In this document: positions 1 through 6,947 of the stretch, piece after piece
How the letters are laid out: each line of letters starts with the position of its first letter
Position numbering within the stretch: the first letter of the stretch is position 1
NCBI GenBank assembly: GCA_005882525.1
Contig: VBGO01000027.1
Location: 1 to 28,283 of the forward strand
DNA length: 28,283 nucleotides
From: Chloroflexota bacterium
GTDB taxonomy: Bacteria > Chloroflexota > Dormibacteria > CF-121
Direction of reading: 5' to 3'
Notes under the pieces: model-generated
Told to the model about the DNA's origin: nothing
The model's input: only the letters and a program-made list of their open reading frames with translations
Database searches by the model: none
Program-made: the position numbers and the translations under genes

Positions 1-1
1 G

Positions 2-397
2 GCGGTGCCCTTCATGCGCCGTCAGCCGGGCGGCTGGATTATTTTCGTCAGCTCGGTCTATGGCCGGGAGAGCGGTGGACGGCCCGGCTATAACCTGGCA
101 AAGGCCGCGGAGATCAGCCTGGCGAAGGCGCTCTCCCGCGAGCTGGCGAAGGACAACATCCTGGTCAACAGCGTCGCGCCCGGCTCGCTCATGTTCCCGG
201 GCAGCAGCTGGGAACAGCGGCAGCAGGCTGACCCGGACGCAATCGCCGCCTTCATCAAGTCCGACCTGCCGCTGGGCCGCTTCGGCAAGCCCGAAGAGGT
301 GGCGGCCGTGGTGGCATTCCTGGCATCCGAGCGCGCGAGCCTGGTCACCGGCGCGTGCTGGACAGTCGACGGCGGCCAGTCTCGCAGCAACATCTAG
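2..397 (+). CDS. Short-chain dehydrogenase/reductase, C-terminal part (5' truncated by window)
   Basis: This is the C-terminal ~130 residues of an SDR-family NAD(P)(H)-dependent oxidoreductase. The reading frame is open to the window edge, so the true start and the N-terminal TGxxxGxG cofactor motif lie outside. Visible family features are the catalytic Ser in the strand FVSSVYG, the YNLAK form of the YxxxK active site about 12 residues later, the NSVAPG loop, and the typical C-terminal VTGACWTVDGGQS. A GTG at base 5 is only an internal codon, because the SDR fold needs about 120 more residues upstream. The substrate cannot be told from this part. The gene converges on the DUF2330 gene, with a shared terminator between them. 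Confidence 0.9.
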   Translation, partial: AVPFMRRQPGGWIIFVSSVYGRESGGRPGYNLAKAAEISLAKALSRELAKDNILVNSVAPGSLMFPGSSWEQRQQADPDAIAAFIKSDLPLGRFGKPEEVAAVVAFLASERASLVTGACWTVDGGQSRSNI

Positions 398-408
398 ACG
401 AAGAAGAG

Positions 409-438
409 GGCCGGCGGAGGGGAAACCCGCCGGCCTTT
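409..438. terminator. Bidirectional intrinsic terminator
   Basis: A perfect 9-bp GC-rich inverted repeat, GGCCGGCGG (409-417) and CCGCCGGCC (427-435), encloses a 9-nt loop. It is followed by TTT on the plus strand, and A/G-rich DNA at 401-408 gives a pyrimidine-rich tail on the minus strand. It lies between the convergent SDR and DUF2330 stop codons and can serve both. The T-tract is short, so the call rests on stem strength and position. Confidence 0.7.
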
Positions 439-450
439 GGATAGACCCGT

Positions 451-1530
451 TTACGCTTCGCGAGGCTTGAGGATCCAGAGCGCTGCGGCGACCACGACTC
501 CCAGCAGCAGCAGCGTCATGGCCGTACCTATGGGCGCGGTCGGCGCATCGAGCGCGCGAGCGCGCATCGGGGTGCCATCGACGATCGCCATCGGCTTGGT
601 GCCGAACGGGGCGACCTTGACGATACCCATCGGCGTGACGCTCATGTCGTACGTCACTTTGTCGTCGGGCGCATTCAGGGTCAGGTAGCTCAACCAGCTG
701 TCCTTGCGGACCCAGCCCATGTTCTTGTCGGTCGACAGATCCCGATAGAGGCTGTCGGTCATCTTTTCCTGGAACTCGAGGGTGAAACCCTCCGCGCCTT
801 GCACCGCCGTGCCAACGCCCGAGACGCCGATGAGCGCCCGCCACTCACTCGTGTTGACCGGCTTGTCCGACAGCAAGTACAGGTCGGCCTGCACCTGCGC
901 GCCGGCGGCGAGTACTTCGAATGGGATCCACGGATGCGGGATCTTCAGCGTGATCAGAACCGGGGCGCCGTCGCCGAACAGCAGTCGTTGCTGCTGCGCC
1001 CGGCCGGCGTTGTACTTTGCCGCCATGAAGATCGGGCTGCCCTGCGCGTAATGCACAACGTGGGCCCGGGTCTCAGCGTCGACGGCGAAGCCGTTCTCGG
1101 CCGCCCAGTCGAGCACCGCCTGGCCGCTGCCGCGGAGCACGGTGATGTCGAGCGCCCGCACCTGGACCTGCTGGAGGACCTCCGCGGTGGTGGGACTGGC
1201 ACGCTGGGCAGCAAAGGCGAGGTCGAAGATTTGGGGCTGTGGATGGGCTTCGCGGAAGAGCCGCTGGAGGGTCCAGCCGCCACCCTCTTCGACTTTCTCG
1301 GGAACGGCCGGTAGGGGCACGATCCAGCCGAAGCTGGAGGCCGAGCCGTTGTAGCTAAAGCTGGTCAGGTAGCGCTCGACGCCGTCGTGCCACGCCACCA
1401 GCGTGGTCGCCCGCTCCAGCCGGATCGCACCGTTGGGAGCGATCAACCCGCCGCAGGCCGCCGCCGGGAGCGCCTGCGTCAGAAAGAGCGCCAGGGTCGC
1501 CGCCGCCGCGGGAACGAGCTTGTTGACCAT
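451..1530 (-). CDS. DUF2330 domain-containing exported protein
   Basis: This 359-aa protein matches the DUF2330 family, whose function is unknown. It opens with a signal peptide (basic start, hydrophobic core, cleavage near ALPAAA) followed at once by the family's CGGL motif. The body carries the conserved YLTSFSYNGSASSFGWIVPLP stretch (residues ~54-74; GWIVPLP is the hallmark). A single membrane helix (about 332-352) and a short basic tail (KPREA) close it, so the main domain is probably displayed outside and held by the C-terminal anchor. The ATG start is supported by an AGGAGG ribosome site (1537-1542 on the complement) 6 nt away. The gene follows the MBL-fold hydrolase by 82 nt on the same strand. 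Confidence 0.85.
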   Translation of the reverse strand: MVNKLVPAAAATLALFLTQALPAAACGGLIAPNGAIRLERATTLVAWHDGVERYLTSFSYNGSASSFGWIVPLPAVPEKVEEGGGWTLQRLFREAHPQPQIFDLAFAAQRASPTTAEVLQQVQVRALDITVLRGSGQAVLDWAAENGFAVDAETRAHVVHYAQGSPIFMAAKYNAGRAQQQRLLFGDGAPVLITLKIPHPWIPFEVLAAGAQVQADLYLLSDKPVNTSEWRALIGVSGVGTAVQGAEGFTLEFQEKMTDSLYRDLSTDKNMGWVRKDSWLSYLTLNAPDDKVTYDMSVTPMGIVKVAPFGTKPMAIVDGTPMRARALDAPTAPIGTAMTLLLLGVVVAAALWILKPREA

Positions 1531-1579
1531 AGGGAACCTCCTGTTCCGTCGTATACGTCATCTCTCAGACGCCGACGGA

Positions 1580-1596
1580 CCCGGAAAGTTCCCGGG
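1580..1596 (-). terminator. Possible weak hairpin after the MBL-fold gene
   Basis: An almost perfect 17-nt inverted repeat (CCCGGGAA pairing with TTTCCGGG, one G-T pair) lies 16 nt past the stop of the MBL-fold hydrolase. There is no T-run, so termination is uncertain. It may be an attenuating or mRNA-stabilising hairpin ahead of the DUF2330 gene. Confidence 0.3.
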
Positions 1597-1612
1597 CGAC
1601 GGAATCGATCCT

Positions 1613-2278
1613 TTAGTGGGCGGCGGCCTCCGTCCTTTCGAAGGCGTTAACCGGCTTCATGATCTCGACCCTGATGGGCGCGGCTTCCCGGGCGAACGTC
1701 TCGCCATCGGACGGCACACCGATGACGTAGCCGTAGTGGTTTGGGACCGCCAGCTGGGGCCGGATCTTCTTCACCAACCCTGCCGCCTCAGACGCGTTCA
1801 TAACGTACGGGTCGCCACCGATGCACACCAGGGCAACGTCGGTCTTCACCTGCTCGACATCGGGATTTGGATCCCCGTCACCGGAAAACCAGTAGCGATG
1901 CCCATCCAGACTGAGAATGTAGCCGACCCAGTTGTTGCTCTTGGGATGGGCGTTGAGCCGATGCGGCGCGGTGTTGTAGGCGGGCACCGTCTGGAACTTG
2001 ATCCCCGCCACGTCGAGGGACTCGCCCGGCTTGACGGCCTTGATGTTGCCCTTGAGCTTGTCGGCAACGTCCTTGGGCGCGACGAACTGGGTGGTGCTTT
2101 TGCGGATCTTTTCGATGTCGCTCGGCTCATAGTGATCGGCGTGCGCATGGGTGATGAAAATCACGTCGGCGGGCTCGTCCTGGTCCTTTCGAAGGCCCCA
2201 GGGATCGATGTAGACGGTGATCCCCTCGCCCTTCCACTGATAGGCGGATTGCTTGTACCAGGTGAACTTCTCGAGCAT
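1613..2278 (-). CDS. MBL-fold metal-dependent hydrolase (COG2220 / UlaG-like)
   Basis: A 221-aa single-domain metallo-beta-lactamase-fold protein. The metal site is clear: THAHADH at residues 43-49 (HxHxDH), an Asp in the FSGDGDPNPD segment (~135-145), and a late His in PNHYG (~181). The short length and early HxHxDH are typical of the COG2220 group, which includes ascorbate-6-phosphate lactonase UlaG and many uncharacterised hydrolases. There is no signal peptide, so it should be cytosolic. The ATG at 2278 is preceded by GGAAGGAGG at good spacing. The substrate cannot be assigned. Confidence 0.85.
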   Translation of the reverse strand: MLEKFTWYKQSAYQWKGEGITVYIDPWGLRKDQDEPADVIFITHAHADHYEPSDIEKIRKSTTQFVAPKDVADKLKGNIKAVKPGESLDVAGIKFQTVPAYNTAPHRLNAHPKSNNWVGYILSLDGHRYWFSGDGDPNPDVEQVKTDVALVCIGGDPYVMNASEAAGLVKKIRPQLAVPNHYGYVIGVPSDGETFAREAAPIRVEIMKPVNAFERTEAAAH

Positions 2279-2328
2279 GAGAACCTCCTTCCGTGGCTTG
2301 CGGCCCCCAGAGGTTCTAGGTTACCGGG

Positions 2329-2856
2329 TCAGGCGCCGAAGACCTGGACGACCAGCTGACGGTCGCGCGGCCGGTCGAGCTCGAGCAGGAAGATTCGCTG
2401 CCAGCGGCCAAGATCCAGCCGCCCGTCGCCGACCGGGATGTTCTCGCTGGCCCCGATCAGCAGATGCTGGCAGTGGGCATGCCCATTCGCGCATTCCTCC
2501 GGATCCATCTCGCCGGTGCGCCGGCTCAGGTCGTTGTGCCGGTACAGGCCGCCCGCCGCGGAGAGCCGCTCCAGCATCGCGCCCATATCCTCCAGCAGGA
2601 GCGGCTCGTTCTCATTGAGCACGACGGCCGCCGTCGTGTGCTTCGAGAAGACCGAGACCCATCCCTGGGAGACCCTGGATCGGCGGACGACCGCCGCGAC
2701 CTGCTCTGTCACGTCGAGGAATTCCCGGGCCGAGGCGGTACGGAAGGCGAGCGTTTCCGCCCAGAGCGTCAGGCCACCGATTCGGCGGACGCGCGCGCCC
2801 GCATGGTCGTCGGCGGGGTCGAGCAAATGGAAGGCGGGATTCGTCGCGTTTGCCAT
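2329..2856 (-). CDS. yjbQ: YjbQ family protein (UPF0047; secondary thiamine-phosphate synthase enzyme)
   Basis: The 175-aa product has the UPF0047/YjbQ signature: SVFSKHTTAAVVLNENEP near residues 68-85, then GHAHCQHLLIGAS, and IPVGDGRLDLGRWQRIFLLE. The His residues in KHTT and GHAHCQH form the presumed metal/phosphate site. E. coli YjbQ has a weak thiamine-phosphate synthase activity, but its true role is unsettled. Family members are about 135-140 aa, so this one carries ~35 extra N-terminal residues. The longer start is supported by a GGAAGGAG ribosome site 10 nt upstream, and no start codon is visible between it and the conserved domain. Confidence 0.88.
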   Translation of the reverse strand: MANATNPAFHLLDPADDHAGARVRRIGGLTLWAETLAFRTASAREFLDVTEQVAAVVRRSRVSQGWVSVFSKHTTAAVVLNENEPLLLEDMGAMLERLSAAGGLYRHNDLSRRTGEMDPEECANGHAHCQHLLIGASENIPVGDGRLDLGRWQRIFLLELDRPRDRQLVVQVFGA

Positions 2857-2877
2857 CCCAGCTCAGCTCCTTCCGCG

Positions 2878-2893
2878 CGGCACACGTGTGCCG
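2878..2893. promoter_or_regulatory. 16-bp perfect palindrome upstream of yjbQ
   Basis: CGGCACACGTGTGCCG is self-complementary over all 16 bases and ends 21 nt before the yjbQ start. Its right half, ACGTGTGCCG, recurs as a direct repeat at 2927-2936. It could be an operator for a dimeric regulator or a hairpin in the yjbQ leader. No known regulator motif is matched with confidence. Confidence 0.4.
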
Positions 2894-2956
2894 GCGTGTC
2901 CAACCCGATGCTGCGCCGGAAACCTTACGTGTGCCGTTACGGACGGCGGCCGGCCG

Positions 2957-3247
2957 TTATCGTCTCGTTGCGCGGACCTTGTCGAAGCAGTCGCTGCAGT
3001 AGACGGGGCGGCCCATGGTGGGCGTGAACGGGACCTGGGCGGGCTTGCCGCACTCGGCGCAGATCACCTCGTGAAGCTCCTTGGCGCGTCCGGTGCCCCG
3101 CACGTTGCGGTTGATCGACCGGCAGTCGGGACAGCGGGACGGCTCGTGCTGGAACCCCTTGGCGGCGTAGAACTGTTGCTCACCGACGGTGAAGATAAAG
3201 TTGAGGCCACAATCACGGCACGTCAAAGTCTTGTCGCTGAAGCTCAC
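2957..3247 (-). CDS. Double zinc-ribbon protein
   Basis: A 96-aa soluble protein with two treble CxxC pairs: C10/C13 with C39/C42, and C63/C66 with C84/C87. The first half resembles the 'probable zinc-ribbon' family (zf-trcl), with CRDCGLNFIFTVGEQQFYA then CPDC. The second half is the short CxxCG...PF.P..GRPVYCSDCF ribbon found on many small bacterial proteins. It probably binds two Zn ions and acts in protein or nucleic-acid contacts; no enzyme residues are visible. GTG start with an AAAGGAG ribosome site. It is divergent from the pseudo-receiver gene, with its own extended -10 promoter. Confidence 0.85.
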   Translation of the reverse strand: MSFSDKTLTCRDCGLNFIFTVGEQQFYAAKGFQHEPSRCPDCRSINRNVRGTGRAKELHEVICAECGKPAQVPFTPTMGRPVYCSDCFDKVRATRR

Positions 3248-3334
3248 GGCGGATCTCCTTTCTTTTGTCTTTGGATCTCAGAGTCTTCGCCGGAGCGATC
3301 CGCTTGGCCTTCGACCCAACTTTCCCCGGGCGCG

Positions 3335-3377
3335 ATTATAGCAAGCGCCAAGTACCTTTTGGCGATGGCCAAAAGGT
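3335..3377 (-). promoter_or_regulatory. Extended -10 promoter of the zinc-ribbon gene with overlapping operator-like palindrome
   Basis: On the minus strand a consensus TATAAT (complement of 3335-3340) is preceded by TGC, forming an extended -10 element. No good -35 hexamer exists. Instead a 10-bp perfect inverted repeat (ACCTTTTGGC / GCCAAAAGGT, spacer GATG) covers 3354-3377, exactly where RNA polymerase would contact the -35 region. This arrangement suggests a regulator-dependent promoter, with transcription starting near 3328 and an ~80-nt leader. Confidence 0.55.
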
Positions 3378-3404
3378 CGACTCGCGCGATCGACCGGCTA
3401 TTCT
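3375..3404 (+). promoter_or_regulatory. Candidate promoter of the pseudo-receiver gene with inverted repeat
   Basis: TATTCT (3399-3404) lies 6 nt before the GTG start and may be the -10 box of a leaderless transcript. Just upstream is an imperfect 21-bp palindrome with GGTCGA (3375-3380) and TCGACC (3390-3395) arms around TCGCGCGA. It shares its left edge with the palindrome of the divergent promoter, so the two promoters could be co-regulated. Confidence 0.35.
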
Positions 3405-3410
3405 GCAGCC

Positions 3411-3788
3411 GTGGCCAGGAAGCTGTTCATCGTCGAGGACGACCTTTTGTTCGCTCAGCGCGCTCGGGCGGCAGCCGGGCGGCTTGGAATTGCGGCGCAG
3501 GGGGTCAGTCCCACCGATGCTCGGACCCGCACCTGGGACCGAGACCAGGTGGTCCTCCTGCAGGCCACGCTGAGACCAGAACAGCAGCTCGAACTAGTCG
3601 GTCATCTGACGCACCTGCGGCCCGCCCCGGTCGTGATCGCGGTCACCGGGCACCTGGAGACCGAGCTGCGTCAGCGGCTCAAGGCGCAGGGCGCGACGCT
3701 GGCCGCGCACTCCGGGATGGATCGCGCACTGGCGCGAGCGCTCGGCATCAATGTCCCCGGTGATGCGGCGTCGCATCCCCGGGCGTGA
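3411..3788 (+). CDS. Receiver-like (CheY-fold) small protein lacking the phosphorylation Asp
   Basis: The 125-aa product starts KLFIVEDDLLFAQRARAAA, which matches strand 1 and the acidic pair of response-regulator receiver domains. The later landmarks are altered. Where receivers have 'DlvllD' there is DQVVLLQATLRP, so the phospho-acceptor Asp (~residue 51) is Gln. The Thr of strand 4 is kept (VVIAVTGH). The strand-5 Lys is missing (LAAHSGMD). It is best read as a pseudo-receiver that signals by binding rather than phosphorylation, or as a distant homologue of that fold. There is no output domain. GTG start, no Shine-Dalgarno. Its 3' end overlaps the 3' end of the convergent permease gene by 41 bp. 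Confidence 0.65.
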   Translation: MARKLFIVEDDLLFAQRARAAAGRLGIAAQGVSPTDARTRTWDRDQVVLLQATLRPEQQLELVGHLTHLRPAPVVIAVTGHLETELRQRLKAQGATLAAHSGMDRALARALGINVPGDAASHPRA

Positions 3789-4971
3789 GCTCGCCGCCGT
3801 CCTGGTGCGTGGCGTGATCCTGATGGCCGTGCTCTTCCGCCGGCCGCTCCATCATCCGTAACATCGCGAGCCCGCCCGTCCGCAGGAATCGCCAGCCCAT
3901 CAGGGCCATGATGCCGAGGAAGATGACGTTGAGCACGCTGGTGTAGTTGAGGGTCGGCCCGGTCACCAGCACCACCACCGGATGGTGCGTGGGCACCAGG
4001 CCGAGCAGTTGAAACAGCAAGCCAATCAGCAAGCCGGCGAGCGCCATCGCCGCGTAGGAGACCACCAGCAGGTAAAGCGCCATCCGCCCGCCGTAGTACT
4101 TCCGGTAGATGTTGACGATGGGGATGATGATCAAGTCGGCAAAGATAAACGCGATCACGCCGCCGAAGCTGATTCCCCCGTTCCAGAGCACCGCGGCCAG
4201 CGGGACGTTGCCGACCGAGCAGACAAAGCTGAGGAGCGAGATCAGGGGGCCGATCATCGGTCCCCAGACCTGGGAGAGCACCGGATGACTGGTCAGAAAG
4301 AACCCCTGCCAGAACGATGCGGGCACCCAGGCGGCGAGCGCGCCGGCGATCAGGAGGCCGAGGCCAATATCGGTCCACACGGACGTCACGTCCATCCAGA
4401 AGTTGTGACTCACGGCGGTAAGGCCGCGCCCTGACAGCAGTCGTCGCCAGAAGGGGCCGTCGGGGACCGACATGTCCATCGCGGCGTGACCTTCCATCCG
4501 GCCGCGCAGCCCCCGCTGGGCCTGGCGGCGCGCCGCCTCGATCAATGGCGGACGCAAGGTCCAGCGGAAGAGCAGCGCCAGGATGACGATCATCAGGACG
4601 CCGCCCGCGAATTCGGCACCCAGGAACGGCCAGCCCAGCAGGATCAACAGGATGAGGCCCAGCTCGAAGACCAGGTTCGTCGAGGCAAACTCGAACACCA
4701 TCGCCGCCGGGAAGCTGGCGCCTTTCAGGAAGAGCGAGCGAGCGATCGCCACGGCGGCGTAGGAGCAGGATGACGATGCGGCGCCGAAGAGGGTGGCCAA
4801 TCCCAGGCTGCGCGGCGAGTCGGAGCCGAGCGTGTGCGCGACGGCGCTGCGCGAGACCAGGCTCTGGATGACGGCGGACAGGATGAAGCCCAGGGCCAGC
4901 GGCCAGAGGACCTCCCAGAGCATGTCGAAAGCCGAGGCCAGCGCCTGGAGGAGGGCCTGGACGATCACCAT
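3748..4971 (-). CDS. COG0701 membrane permease (DUF318/ArsP-like) with His-rich tail
   Basis: A 407-aa polytopic membrane protein of the COG0701 permease family, which includes organoarsenical exporter ArsP and many uncharacterised metal-associated permeases. The family hallmark LFGAASSSCSYAAVAIARSLF is at ~residues 62-82, followed by AAMVFEFASTNLVFELG, and a second repeat holds SVGNVPLAAVLWNGGISFGGVIAF. About 9-10 helices are visible, with a charged loop after ~140. The last ~35 residues (EEHGHQDHATH... PHHRGH) are rich in His, suggesting metal binding at the cytosolic face. It lies 26 nt after the HoxN-type gene without a strong ribosome site, so it is probably cotranscribed with it. A divalent metal substrate is an inference from context only. 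Confidence 0.8.
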   Translation of the reverse strand: MVIVQALLQALASAFDMLWEVLWPLALGFILSAVIQSLVSRSAVAHTLGSDSPRSLGLATLFGAASSSCSYAAVAIARSLFLKGASFPAAMVFEFASTNLVFELGLILLILLGWPFLGAEFAGGVLMIVILALLFRWTLRPPLIEAARRQAQRGLRGRMEGHAAMDMSVPDGPFWRRLLSGRGLTAVSHNFWMDVTSVWTDIGLGLLIAGALAAWVPASFWQGFFLTSHPVLSQVWGPMIGPLISLLSFVCSVGNVPLAAVLWNGGISFGGVIAFIFADLIIIPIVNIYRKYYGGRMALYLLVVSYAAMALAGLLIGLLFQLLGLVPTHHPVVVLVTGPTLNYTSVLNVIFLGIMALMGWRFLRTGGLAMLRMMERPAEEHGHQDHATHQDGGELTPGDATPHHRGH

Positions 4972-4997
4972 CTGAGCCTAGCGCTTGGGCGCCCGGA

Positions 4998-6077
4998 CTA
5001 TGATCGAAGCGCCGCCGACCAGCGATCCTCGATGTGCTGGCTGGTGTAGATCAGGAAGGCGCCTACCCAGGTCACGACGAAGGCACCGACGATGACGAAG
5101 CCCATCACGCCGATGTCCATCCCTGCAATCGCGTCCCAGACACCGCCCCGGAGCTCGAGCTGCTGCACGAGCAGCTGACTCAGCTCGAACAACCCGACGA
5201 AGAGGGCGACAAAGACCGAGAGCGCGGTAATGGTCAGGTTGTAGAAGACCCTGCGCACCGGGTTGGAGAACGCCCAGGAATATGCCTGGGACATGAACGC
5301 GCCGTCGGCGGTGTCCATCAACGACATGCCGGCGGCGAAGATCAGCGGCAGCGAGATCAAGGCGTAGAGCGGGATGCGCTGGGCGGCGGCGCCGGCGGAG
5401 ATCGCCAGGAAGGAAATTTCGGACGCCGTATCGAAGCCCAGACCGAAGAGGAATCCGACCAGGTACATCTGCCAGCTGTGCCTGATCAGCTTGAAGAGGC
5501 GGCCGAACAGCCGGGTCAGCAGGCCGCCGGCGACGAGCTCGTGTTCGAGGGCATTCCGGTCATACTCGCCGGCCTTCATCCGGCGGAACAGCCGAACGAT
5601 GTCCAGGAGAATGATCAGGTTGAGGATCCCGATCAGCAGCAGGAAGACGCCGGACACACCGGTGCCAACCAGCCCGCCCAGGCTCTTCAACTCGCCATTG
5701 GCGCTGACCACGTTCGTGACGACGAACTGGGTGGCGAGCCCGAGCGCGAGCGCGATCAGGAAGACCACGCTCGAGTGACCCAATGAGAAGAAGAAGCCAA
5801 CGCCCAACGGCTTCTTGCCGTCCTGGAGCAGCTTGCGCGTGGTGTTGTCGATGGCCGAGATATGGTCGGCGTCGAAGGCATGCCGCAGGCCGAAGGCGTA
5901 GGCGAGGCCACCAAGGCCGAGCATCACCGGGTAACGGGGGGCGACCAGCAGCAGCATCATCCCCCAGCCGACCAGGTGCAGCAGCGCGACGCTCCCGAAT
6001 AGGCCGCTCAGTCTCCAGGAAACCGACGTCATCGAGGTCGTCCGCCAGCTTCGCACCGCCGCCAATGCCGTCGCCAT
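4998..6077 (-). CDS. HoxN/NixA-family nickel/cobalt transporter
   Basis: The 359-aa protein is a secondary transporter for Ni2+ or Co2+ (NiCoT family). The signature HX4DH is present as H66-A-F-D-A-D71-H72 in GLRHAFDADHISAIDNTTRK, followed by FFFSLGHSSVVF (95-106) and LGFDTASEISFLAISA later, all canonical motifs for this family. About eight membrane helices are visible and the length is normal. The ATG start at 6077 lacks a Shine-Dalgarno; a TAGAAT -10 box lies only 10 nt upstream, suggesting a near-leaderless mRNA. A 21-bp palindrome overlaps the promoter. A COG0701 permease follows and a Fur-family regulator is encoded upstream. Ni versus Co specificity cannot be fixed from sequence; the operator resemblance favours Ni. 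Confidence 0.92.
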   Translation of the reverse strand: MATALAAVRSWRTTSMTSVSWRLSGLFGSVALLHLVGWGMMLLLVAPRYPVMLGLGGLAYAFGLRHAFDADHISAIDNTTRKLLQDGKKPLGVGFFFSLGHSSVVFLIALALGLATQFVVTNVVSANGELKSLGGLVGTGVSGVFLLLIGILNLIILLDIVRLFRRMKAGEYDRNALEHELVAGGLLTRLFGRLFKLIRHSWQMYLVGFLFGLGFDTASEISFLAISAGAAAQRIPLYALISLPLIFAAGMSLMDTADGAFMSQAYSWAFSNPVRRVFYNLTITALSVFVALFVGLFELSQLLVQQLELRGGVWDAIAGMDIGVMGFVIVGAFVVTWVGAFLIYTSQHIEDRWSAALRS

Positions 6078-6087
6078 CCGAGCACCG

Positions 6088-6117
6088 ATTCTATCTTATT
6101 GCGAATCGTTCGCAATA
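6088..6117 (-). promoter_or_regulatory. hoxN-type gene promoter with Nur-box-like operator
   Basis: A perfect 21-bp palindrome spans 6097-6117 (arms TATTGCGAA / TTCGCAATA, centre TCG). Its core reads TTGC-N9-GCAA, the same spacing as the Streptomyces Nur box (tTGCaa-N5-ttGCAA). It overlaps a promoter on the minus strand: TTGCGA (-35, complement of 6110-6115), 16-nt spacer, TAGAAT (-10, complement of 6088-6093). A bound dimer would block RNA polymerase, the expected layout for nickel-dependent repression of an uptake gene. Confidence 0.65.
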
Positions 6118-6171
6118 GCGAACTCGTTACGTTTCCGTCGCGCTAACGTTGGCGGGGTTGAACGGGAGCCG

Positions 6172-6921
6172 TCAGGCGCCGCTGACGTGCAGCAGGCGCC
6201 CGATCCCGTATCCCGCCGCGGCGGAGACCATGCCGATGATTGTCATCTGCAGGCCGCTGATCCGCCAGTCGCCAACGAGCGTCAGCGCCTTGTAGGCGCC
6301 GACGGCAAACAGCACGATGGCGCAGAGCGGGACCGCCATGATGGTGGCCGCCGTCACGGAGATCCCAAAGAGCGGCACGAACAGGAACGGAACGAGGGGA
6401 ATCAGCGAGCCGATCAGTGTCGCAAACCCGGTGACGAGAGCACGGGCGACCACCCCGGTGCCACTCACGGGCGCCAGATGGAGCTCGTCGCGCATCATCA
6501 CGTCCACCCACACCTTCTTGTCGCTGGTGATCTCTGTGACCACGCGCTCGAGCACCTCGCCGTGCAGGCCTTTTTCGCGAAAGATCTGGCGCACCTCCTC
6601 GGTCTCCACGTCGGGCACCTCCTCGACCTCCTGCTGCTCCTTCGCGAGCATCGCCAGGTAGTAGTCACGCTCAGCTAGAAGTGAGGTGTACATGACGCCG
6701 CCCATGGCGATCGACTCCGAGAAGGTTGCGGCTAAGGCCGCGGCGAGGATGATCCGGAGTTGCGCGGTGGCGGCGGCGACCCCGAGCACCAAGCCCAGGA
6801 CGTTGACCAGGCCGTCCTGACCGCCCAGGATGATGTCGCGAAGGGACCGGCCAATCCCGCCTTCGTCAACATCGGGATCGTGCAGTGGCTGCGCGTGACG
6901 CGCCGGCTCGGGCTCAGCCAT
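6172..6921 (-). CDS. VIT1/CCC1-family iron/manganese transporter
   Basis: A 249-aa membrane protein of the VIT family, which moves Fe2+ or Mn2+ out of the cytosol in exchange for protons. The N-terminal helix has the family motif RDIILGGQDGLVNVLGLVLGVA (~28-49), then ATFSESIAMGGVMYTSLLAERDYY (~66-89). A Glu-rich cytosolic segment (KEQQEVEEVPDVETEEV, then EVLERVV) matches the metal-collecting domain between helices 2 and 3. Three more helices follow. The ATG start has AGGGA about 6 nt upstream. The gene lies 26 nt after the Fur-family regulator and is probably in its operon. Confidence 0.88.
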   Translation of the reverse strand: MAEPEPARHAQPLHDPDVDEGGIGRSLRDIILGGQDGLVNVLGLVLGVAAATAQLRIILAAALAATFSESIAMGGVMYTSLLAERDYYLAMLAKEQQEVEEVPDVETEEVRQIFREKGLHGEVLERVVTEITSDKKVWVDVMMRDELHLAPVSGTGVVARALVTGFATLIGSLIPLVPFLFVPLFGISVTAATIMAVPLCAIVLFAVGAYKALTLVGDWRISGLQMTIIGMVSAAAGYGIGRLLHVSGA

Positions 6922-6947
6922 CGGTCCCTATCTTCGCAGTTGGGCGG

